From an uncultured Bacteroidales bacterium (GTDB lineage Bacteria; Bacteroidota; Bacteroidia; Bacteroidales; Paludibacteraceae), in NCBI GenBank assembly GCA_937907165.1, contig CALCUH010000036.1, forward strand, positions 1 to 6,530: DNA of 6,530 nt, written 5' to 3'. Below are positions 1 through 5,235 of the stretch, in pieces (positions within the stretch are counted from its first letter, which is position 1; every line of letters begins with the position of its first letter). The position numbers were made by a program, and so were the translations under genes. The notes below the pieces were generated by a model that saw only the letters and a list, made by a program, of their open reading frames with translations, had not been told where the DNA came from and searched no databases.

Positions 1-284
1 CCGCCACTATCTGTTAGAATCGGTTTGTCCCATCCGTTAAATTTGTGCAGACCTCCCGCTTTCTCTAAGATATTTAACCCTGGACGAAGATAGAGGTGGT
101 AAGTGTTGCCTAAAATAATTTGGGCTTTGATATCCTCTTTCACTTCGTGGATGTGCACACCTTTCACGGACCCTAAGGTTCCGACAGGCATGAATATGGG
201 TGTCTCGATTTGTCCGTGGTCTGTGGTAATCAACCCAGCCCTCGCATGGCATTTGGCGTCAGTATGTAATAAATCGAACTTCAT
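1..284 (-). CDS. tgt: Queuine/preQ1 tRNA-guanine transglycosylase, N-terminal part (runs off left edge)
   Basis: The 94 visible codons encode the N-terminus of tRNA-guanine transglycosylase. In bacteria this enzyme swaps guanine-34 in the anticodon of Asp, Asn, His and Tyr tRNAs for the queuosine precursor preQ1. The sequence shows the family signature: HARAGLITTDHGQIETPIFM (residues 13-32), PVGTLGSVKGV (33-43), an ILGNTYHLYLRPG segment (57-69) and LTDSGG at the window edge. Asp92 of that last motif corresponds to the conserved Asp102 of the Zymomonas enzyme, known as the general acid/base. The nucleophile Asp and the zinc-binding site lie in the missing C-terminal three quarters. The ATG at 284 is chosen because the homology starts a few residues after it. 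No Shine-Dalgarno sequence is visible, as is common in this phylum. The start lies 14 bp after the stop of the upstream permease gene, so it is probably translated from the same message. Confidence 0.95.
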   Translation of the reverse strand, partial: MKFDLLHTDAKCHARAGLITTDHGQIETPIFMPVGTLGSVKGVHIHEVKEDIKAQIILGNTYHLYLRPGLNILEKAGGLHKFNGWDKPILTDSG

Positions 285-298
285 CTTCGTTAGGTCTG

Positions 299-1546
299 TT
301 AATCGAACTTAATCGATTTGATGGGTGATATTTTAGCGATTATTTTTGTCGGAATGTGAAGAATCACGGCTGATACCAATAGCGTGCAGATGTTGACGAC
401 GATGATGTGCCACAGTTGCAGTTTGGCGGGCACCGAACTTACGTAGTAATCGTCTGCGTTCAGTGGTATGATATCGTAATTTTTCAGAAGCAGGCATATT
501 CCTATACCCAATATATTTCCTATCAGCATTCCTTTCCCAATAAGGAGGAAGGCGTCATAGTGGAAAATCTTCTTGATGCTGTTGTTTTGGGCTCCCATCG
601 CTTTTAGAATACCAATCATATTGGTGCGTTCAAGGATGAGAATCAGAAGACCTGATATTACGGTAAAACCAGCCACAAGAGTCATCAGGACAAGGATGAT
701 GACCACGTTTGTGTTTAGTAGGTCTAGCCAACTGAAAATCTGAGGGTTGATTTGTCTGATTGTTCTTTTCAGATAATAGTTGCCGTTCTTGTCGTATTTG
801 TTGCCTACGATTTCGAACACCTCTTGCTCAGCCTCCTCCAATTTATCGAAATCATTGATGAGTATTTCAACTCCGCTACATTGTTCCTCTTCCCAGCCGT
901 TCAGTTTTTTGATGTGGTTGATGTCGCCGAGAATGAAAAGCTTGTCGTAATCGAGGAACCCTGTTTCGTAAATGCCTGAAACAGTGAATTGTCTGGCTCG
1001 TACTTTCCCGTCGATGATGAAGTAGGTGAGATATTTATCGCCTACTTTCAAACCCATTAGATTGGCGATTTTTTTCGAGATAAATGTCGAGTTGCTTGTG
1101 ATCGTATCGTTCAAACTGAAAACCTCACCCTCTTTTAAGTTGGATTGGAAGAAGTTCCAATCGTGATCTTTGTCTACGCCTTTCAATACACAACCTTGGA
1201 CGACGTCCCCGTTTTTCAATATGCAGGGTTGGGTGGCGAAACGTTGTGCATGGGCGACGGATGGCATGGCTCTGAGCGAGTCTAACGTGCCGTCCGTGAT
1301 TTGGATGGGTTGTGTCTCGTAGGTTTGATTGCTGACGGAGGAAGAAATTTGGATGTGGCTTCCGAATCCGATGAGCTTCTCCCGAACTTCCGTCTTGAAG
1401 CCGTTTAAGATTCCGATGGCGACTAACATGACCATCAGACTGACGATTACACCATTTTCGGCTATCCGCACGATAGGGCGGGGAATAGTTCTATCCCCCT
1501 TTTTATCGAAGTGAATCCTTTTCGCGATGAATAGCTCTAAATTCAT
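299..1546 (-). CDS. LolC/LolE-type ABC transporter permease (FtsX/MacB superfamily)
   Basis: This 415-residue inner-membrane protein has the four-helix layout of lipoprotein-releasing permeases. TM1 is at about residues 31-48 (ending in the characteristic GILNGF), a large periplasmic domain spans about 50-275, and TM2 (281-305), TM3 (332-354) and TM4 (378-398) follow. The cytoplasmic segment after TM2, ERTNMIGILKAMGA (306-319), is the conserved FtsX-family stretch that contacts the ATPase. In characterised systems LolCDE extracts outer-membrane lipoproteins from the inner membrane and passes them to LolA. The length matches LolC/LolE (about 400 residues). No LolD ATPase is encoded in this window, so the partner must be elsewhere. 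Whether this is the LolC or the LolE paralogue, or a single homodimeric LolF-like version, cannot be decided here. The start lies 6 bp after the aminotransferase stop, without a strong Shine-Dalgarno, which indicates co-transcription. The family is secure; lipoprotein release is inferred from it. Confidence 0.88.
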   Translation of the reverse strand: MNLELFIAKRIHFDKKGDRTIPRPIVRIAENGVIVSLMVMLVAIGILNGFKTEVREKLIGFGSHIQISSSVSNQTYETQPIQITDGTLDSLRAMPSVAHAQRFATQPCILKNGDVVQGCVLKGVDKDHDWNFFQSNLKEGEVFSLNDTITSNSTFISKKIANLMGLKVGDKYLTYFIIDGKVRARQFTVSGIYETGFLDYDKLFILGDINHIKKLNGWEEEQCSGVEILINDFDKLEEAEQEVFEIVGNKYDKNGNYYLKRTIRQINPQIFSWLDLLNTNVVIILVLMTLVAGFTVISGLLILILERTNMIGILKAMGAQNNSIKKIFHYDAFLLIGKGMLIGNILGIGICLLLKNYDIIPLNADDYYVSSVPAKLQLWHIIVVNICTLLVSAVILHIPTKIIAKISPIKSIKFD

Positions 1547-1552
1547 GCCGAC

Positions 1553-2752
1553 TTAAATTGTTCTTCCCGGATATGCTTCAAGCGCTTTTCTTAATACGAA
1601 CAACGCTTTTGACAATTCTTCTTTCTCCAATACGTAAGCGACTCGCACTTCGTTCTTCCCTTTGTCCTTCTCCGTGTAGAAACCGGTTGCAGGCGCCATC
1701 ATAACGGTCTGACCTTCGTATTCGAATTCGTTCAGCAGCCATGCGCAGAATTTGTCGCAATCGTCGATAGGCAATCTTGCCACCGTGTAGAAGGCTCCCA
1801 TTGGGATAGGGGTGTATACACCCGGTATGCAATTGAGTCCGTCTATCAGATATTTTCTGCGCTCCACGTACTCGTTATACATCTCCAACATATAGTCGTT
1901 CGGTGTGTCCATGGAAGCTTCTGCGATGATTTGTCCGATTAACGGCGGACTGAGTCTAGCTTGGCAGAACTTCATCACGGCTTTCCTTACGGCTTCGTTT
2001 TTTGTCACGAGAGCGCCGATCCTAATGCCGCATTCGCTGTAACGTTTTGACACAGAGTCGAATAGTATGATGTTTTCTTCGATACCTTTCAAATGGAATG
2101 CGGAGATGTATGGCGCACCAGTGTAGCAGAACTCGCGGTAAACTTCGTCGGAAAATAGATAGAGATCGTATTTCTTGACGAGGTCGCGGATTTTGTTCAT
2201 CTCCTTTTGTGTGTAGAGGTATCCTGTCGGATTGTTAGGATTGCAGATGAGGATACCTTTCGTTTTGGGCGTGATCATCTCCTCGAAACGTTCGATGTGA
2301 GGCAATGAGAATCCCTCCTCGATGGTGGAGACAATCGGTTTCACCACAGCACCGGCAGCGATAGCGAATGCGGTGTAGTTGGCGTATGCCGGTTCCGGAA
2401 CGATGATTTCGTCGCCTGGATCCAGACAAGACATGAATGCGAAATTCACGGCTTCGGAACCTCCGCTGGTGATGATGATATCGTTTTCGGTTACATCGAT
2501 GTTGAATTTTTTATAGTAATCCGCCAATTTGAGGCGAAGGCTTTTGAATCCGTTGCTCGGACTATATTCTAGGATTTTACGGTCGATTTTCTTCAGCGAG
2601 TCCAATGCGACTTGCGGCGTCTTCAAATCGGGTTGTCCGATATTCAGGTGGTAAACTTTTACCCCTCTCTCTTTCGCTTTATCTGCTAACGGAACCAATT
2701 TCCTAATCGGAGATTCCGGCATTATCTGACCGCGGTTCGATGTCTGTGGCAT
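1553..2752 (-). CDS. Pyridoxal-phosphate-dependent class I/II aminotransferase (aspartate aminotransferase-like)
   Basis: This is a complete 399-residue fold-type I PLP aminotransferase, which transfers an amino group between an amino acid and a 2-oxo acid in the cytoplasm. Visible landmarks are NIGQPDLKTP (37-46), the PLP-phosphate loop TSGGSEA (95-101), NPNNPTG (171-177), SDEVY (201-205, with Asp202 for the pyridine nitrogen and Tyr205), the Schiff-base lysine Lys236 in SVSKRYS, Arg244 in CGIRIG, and Arg370 in NEVRVAYV for the substrate carboxylate. The motif after the lysine reads KRYSECGIRIG instead of the commoner KTYAMTGWRIG of aspartate aminotransferases, so the exact substrate is uncertain. 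The ATG at 2752 is chosen over an in-frame ATG at 2863: homology begins at MPQTSNRGQ, the 37 upstream codons are AT-rich and show no family similarity, and a -7 promoter element lies inside that extension. It is the first gene of a tight cluster with the permease and tgt. Confidence 0.93.
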   Translation of the reverse strand: MPQTSNRGQIMPESPIRKLVPLADKAKERGVKVYHLNIGQPDLKTPQVALDSLKKIDRKILEYSPSNGFKSLRLKLADYYKKFNIDVTENDIIITSGGSEAVNFAFMSCLDPGDEIIVPEPAYANYTAFAIAAGAVVKPIVSTIEEGFSLPHIERFEEMITPKTKGILICNPNNPTGYLYTQKEMNKIRDLVKKYDLYLFSDEVYREFCYTGAPYISAFHLKGIEENIILFDSVSKRYSECGIRIGALVTKNEAVRKAVMKFCQARLSPPLIGQIIAEASMDTPNDYMLEMYNEYVERRKYLIDGLNCIPGVYTPIPMGAFYTVARLPIDDCDKFCAWLLNEFEYEGQTVMMAPATGFYTEKDKGKNEVRVAYVLEKEELSKALFVLRKALEAYPGRTI

Positions 2753-2961
2753 ATACAGAATTGTTAGTATTGTTGACTTAATATACTTATTTATTGAAAA
2801 ACAATTTTCCAATAAAACTTCAAACTGCAAAGATAGTAATTTTATGTCTCGTTTTGGTAACAAGTTCCTATTTTTTAAGACACTTTAAGAGCCGTGTTTC
2901 GGATTTTATTTCTATTGCTGAGCTTGAAATGGTTTTTAGCTAATTATTGCCATTAAAAGTG
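2753..2961. other. Intergenic region between the AAA+ gene and the aminotransferase gene
   Basis: This is an AT-rich, 209-bp gap. It holds the -7 promoter element for the downstream aminotransferase cluster and most of a weak inverted repeat at the end of the AAA+ gene. I see no supported coding sequence or RNA gene in it, and no GC-rich hairpin with a T-tract that would be a convincing terminator for the AAA+ gene. Confidence 0.6.
2828..2835 (-). promoter_or_regulatory. Bacteroidota-type -7 promoter element for the aminotransferase-permease-tgt cluster
   Basis: The minus strand reads TATCTTTG followed by CA, which matches the TAnnTTTG -7 consensus of the Bacteroidota primary sigma factor. 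Transcription would start roughly 7 nt downstream, giving a leader of about 65-70 nt before the ATG at 2752. The -33 element is weak: the nearest TTG (2861-2863) would leave a 25-nt spacer, longer than the usual 19-21. The -7 match and its position are directly visible; promoter activity is inferred. Confidence 0.55.
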
Positions 2962-2971
2962 TTAAAAACCA
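2930..2971 (-). repeat. Inverted repeat overlapping the AAA+ gene stop codon, possible weak terminator
   Basis: Nine-base arms TGGTTTTTA (2930-2938) and TAAAAACCA (2963-2971) face each other across a 24-nt AT-rich spacer. One arm covers the last codons and the stop codon of the AAA+ gene. The stem has only two G-C pairs and a long loop, and no long T-tract follows, so it is a poor intrinsic terminator. It may be chance in AT-rich DNA. Confidence 0.25.
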
Positions 2972-4971
2972 ACTTTATTTCTTGTGGCGCTCAGCTTTTC
3001 TCTGAATTCCTTTTCCATGCTGGCGCTTTTGAAATCGTCGGCGGTTAATTCTATCGCTTGGAGGTTTTTTAATTGAGTGCGCATCGCCGCTTTAGACCAT
3101 GTGCGTTCGTAGAGGTTGCGGACGAACCTCGCGTTTGAGAACTCTTCCGAGTCGATGTAGTTTTGTGGGAGCGCATTGAAAAACTCCTTCACGCATGGTT
3201 CCAAATCATCGTCGCATTTGAATCCTCTTCTTGCCATCAGCATAAAGATGGAGGCGAGCTGCTCTTTCGTGTAGGAAGGGAATTCGATGACGTAAGGCAT
3301 ACGGCTTCTGAGTCCGATGTTGCCTTCCATCAGTGTATCCATCGGTTGGGAATAACCTGCCATGATGACGACGAAATTGTCTCTGTGGTTCTCCATTTCC
3401 GCAATTAAAGTAGTGAGCGCCTCTTTGCCGAAATCGTTGTCAGTCATATAACTGCCTCTATACAAATCGTATGCTTCGTCGATGAACAGCACCGATCCGT
3501 AAGCGTCGCGGCAAATCTCGGCGGTTTTTGGAGCGGTTTGCCCCACGTATTGTCCGCAGAAGTCACGGGCGCTGTATTCGAAGAAATAACCGTTGGTGAG
3601 AATATTGTTTTCCGCAAAAATCTTTCCTATGATTCTCGCCACCGTCGTTTTCCCCGTTCCTGGTGCTCCCACGAAGCGCATGTGCATGCATGGTTTTTCT
3701 ATTTTTTCGTTCGCCGCTGCTATTTTCACTTGTGTCAGGATTTCCTTCACTCTCTCTGCGATTTTCTCCATGCCTATCATCTCGTTCAGCTCGTCGAACG
3801 CGTTTTTTTCTATCGTACCGAAAGTGAGGGATAGCGCGGAGATATCATTGGGGGTGATGGTATCGTTGTCTTTTCCTTTTTTTAGGTCGGACTGATGTTT
3901 TAAGAGAATGGTTTCATCGCAGACTTTCCTTACTGTCCTGAATCCGTAGAATCGTCCGTCGCTTTTCTCCTCGCGGATGCGCGCCTTGAAGATTTCCCAT
4001 GCCTGTTTGTCCATCTTGAATCCGCATGTTTGGAATTGGTTTTCCGCATATCGCATGATCTCTTCGTCGGAGTAGGGTGGAATGGCGAATGTTTTGATGA
4101 AGAGGATGTCGGACAATATCTCTTCGATGTCTTTCAGCTCTTTGGGCTCGATGTAGGGTACTCTGAATATGAAATTGTATTTGTTGGTGTAATGTTCCAG
4201 TTCCATCAAAATCTCTTTCAGTTTAGTGCGCTTGCTTTTCTCTAAATATTCGCTGATGTCCAGACATATCATTTTCCCTTGGTTATCTCTGTTGTAGATG
4301 ATGTCGAACAAATCTTTCGGAGATATTTTCGGACCTTCCGAATCTTCGGAGAGTGTGAATTCGTAGTAGAGGCTCTTGTCGAATATGCCTAGATGAACTT
4401 CCATCATGGTGAGCATCTCTATGATGTGGGTGAGCCCGCAGCCGTCGTTGATGGAGATGAGGTAGTTGAGGGAACGGATGCACTCGATGGTGTTGTGTTT
4501 GTACATCTCGTTGGCGATTCCGATGAATTCTTTCGCGAATTGTTTGAATGAATCGCAGCCTATCAGTTTATCTACCTCCACCAAAACGTTATCGTAAGCC
4601 TCTTTCTTGATGCTTGGGTTCAAGGCTCCTGTTTTGTTGTCGTCCGCCGTTTCTTCTTTCACGGGGGAAAAGATGATTGATGAGCTCTTCCCGAAATCGT
4701 AGAAGTAATTGCCGTTCGACTCTTGTCTGTAGGTTAGGTTTGTGTTGGGTAGTAACATCCCGATTTTTTGGACTAATACTCCACCCACCGTTTGAATGGA
4801 TTGTGCTGAGGTGATTTCCAAAAGGACGAAATCCTTGCATAGGTAAACCGCCTTTACATTTTGTGGACCATAGCATGCTTCCGCTATTCGTTTAATATCT
4901 TCAGCTTTGAATTCGTATCTTCTGAATAACCCGTTTTTCCCTATGGCGCAGTTTAATGTGTATTTACTCAT
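2962..4971 (-). CDS. CbxX/CbbX-like AAA+ ATPase with a degenerate first AAA+ module
   Basis: This is a 669-residue, presumably cytoplasmic protein with no signal peptide or membrane segment. Residues 1-120 form a domain I do not recognise. Residues about 128-360 look like a dead AAA+ module: INDGCGLTH (174-182) sits where Walker A should be, with Leu180 replacing the lysine, and MICLDISEY (234-242) replaces Walker B. Residues about 393-650 are an intact CbxX/CfxQ-type module: Walker A GAPGTGKT (435-442, Lys441), an aromatic pore loop GQYVGQTAPKT (473-483), Walker B VLFIDE (494-499, Asp498/Glu499), GLRSR (553-557) as the likely arginine-finger region, and sensor-2 NARFVRN (613-619). Relatives include CbbX (red-type Rubisco activase), SpoVK and the EccA proteins of type VII secretion; they remodel or unfold protein clients. 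The client here is unknown and no neighbour points to one. The ATG at 4971 is supported by an upstream AAAAGGAG. The gene has its own promoter. ATPase remodelling activity is secure as a family inference; the cellular role is not. Confidence 0.9.
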   Translation of the reverse strand: MSKYTLNCAIGKNGLFRRYEFKAEDIKRIAEACYGPQNVKAVYLCKDFVLLEITSAQSIQTVGGVLVQKIGMLLPNTNLTYRQESNGNYFYDFGKSSSIIFSPVKEETADDNKTGALNPSIKKEAYDNVLVEVDKLIGCDSFKQFAKEFIGIANEMYKHNTIECIRSLNYLISINDGCGLTHIIEMLTMMEVHLGIFDKSLYYEFTLSEDSEGPKISPKDLFDIIYNRDNQGKMICLDISEYLEKSKRTKLKEILMELEHYTNKYNFIFRVPYIEPKELKDIEEILSDILFIKTFAIPPYSDEEIMRYAENQFQTCGFKMDKQAWEIFKARIREEKSDGRFYGFRTVRKVCDETILLKHQSDLKKGKDNDTITPNDISALSLTFGTIEKNAFDELNEMIGMEKIAERVKEILTQVKIAAANEKIEKPCMHMRFVGAPGTGKTTVARIIGKIFAENNILTNGYFFEYSARDFCGQYVGQTAPKTAEICRDAYGSVLFIDEAYDLYRGSYMTDNDFGKEALTTLIAEMENHRDNFVVIMAGYSQPMDTLMEGNIGLRSRMPYVIEFPSYTKEQLASIFMLMARRGFKCDDDLEPCVKEFFNALPQNYIDSEEFSNARFVRNLYERTWSKAAMRTQLKNLQAIELTADDFKSASMEKEFREKLSATRNKVGF

Positions 4972-4975
4972 GGCT

Positions 4976-4983
4976 CTCCTTTT
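4976..4983 (-). promoter_or_regulatory. Strong Shine-Dalgarno sequence of the AAA+ gene
   Basis: The minus strand reads AAAAGGAG, a few bases before the ATG at 4971. It fixes the start codon. It stands out because the other starts in the window (2752, 1546, 284) have no comparable purine-rich box, as is usual in Bacteroidota. Confidence 0.7.
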
Positions 4984-4991
4984 GTGAAATG

Positions 4992-5039
4992 TGGTATGGA
5001 TTGTTTTATTCTATGCGCAGAAAAAAGTATGTCATACCA
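4992..5039 (-). repeat. GGTATG/CATACC inverted repeats in the AAA+ leader
   Basis: On the plus strand TGGTATG (4992-4998) faces CATACCA (5033-5039), a 7-bp perfect inverted repeat with a 34-nt spacer. The inner half also forms a compact palindrome GTATG-T-CATAC (5027-5037). All of it lies in the transcribed leader between the predicted promoter and the Shine-Dalgarno sequence. It could be an operator or an RNA stem placed about 8 nt upstream of the ribosome site. No known family of element is recognised. Confidence 0.3.
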
Positions 5040-5096
5040 TCCGTTTATATAAAATGATAGGCGAGGCTTATTGAAATCTCCTCACAAACTCTATTG

Positions 5097-5129
5097 CAAA
5101 GTTAGTGAATTTTGACAAGTCTTTCCAAA
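5097..5129 (-). promoter_or_regulatory. Bacteroidota-type promoter for the AAA+ gene
   Basis: On the minus strand a TTTG -33 element (5129-5126) is followed after 21 nt by TAACTTTG (5104-5097), then CA. Both boxes and the spacing fit the TTTG / TAnnTTTG consensus of the phylum's housekeeping sigma factor. Transcription should start near 5090, giving a leader of about 120 nt, and the promoter lies downstream of the groEL terminator. Together these indicate that the AAA+ gene is transcribed independently of groEL. Confidence 0.72.
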
Positions 5130-5170
5130 TATAGTAGTTGGTTACTTTCATTGAATGTTAAGGATGTCTC

Positions 5171-5214
5171 TAAAAATGAAGTGGGGCGTGCCGTTCTGAC
5201 ACACCCCGCTTTTT
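5171..5214 (-). terminator. Intrinsic terminator after groEL (possibly bidirectional)
   Basis: An 11-bp stem forms between 5180-5190 and 5200-5210, with one mismatch and one G-U pair. Its core is GGGG/CCCC and the loop is 9 nt. On the minus strand it is followed by TTCATTTTTA, and it begins about 25 bp past the groEL stop. The plus strand also has a T-run right after the stem (5210-5214), but no plus-strand gene needs it. Confidence 0.8.
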
Positions 5215-5235
5215 AATGGTCGGATTAGCCGATTA

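Larger units (their letters stand above)
4972..5235. other. Intergenic region between groEL and the AAA+ gene
   Basis: This 264-bp gap is accounted for by the groEL terminator, the AAA+ promoter, and a leader with inverted repeats and a Shine-Dalgarno sequence. I see no credible small coding sequence or RNA gene in it. Confidence 0.65.

Noticed and set aside
37..312. Short open frames on both strands at the left edge
   Set aside because: They overlap the tgt N-terminus in other frames, and tgt has unmistakable family motifs in its own frame.
2753..2863. In-frame 37-codon N-terminal extension of the aminotransferase, starting at an ATG at 2863
   Set aside because: The extension shows no aminotransferase similarity, is AT-rich, and contains the TATCTTTG promoter element; family homology begins at the ATG at 2752.
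2836..2863. TTG at 2861-2863 as the -33 box of the aminotransferase promoter
   Set aside because: The spacer to the -7 element would be 25 nt, longer than usual in this phylum, so only the -7 element is reported.
3163..4245. Several plus-strand open frames of 70-100 codons
   Set aside because: They are all antisense to the conserved AAA+ gene, show no recognisable protein motifs and overlap one another in different frames.
2962..5235. Possible functional chaperone operon of groEL plus the AAA+ ATPase
   Set aside because: A GC-rich terminator and a separate well-matched promoter lie between the two genes, so adjacency alone does not support a joint unit.
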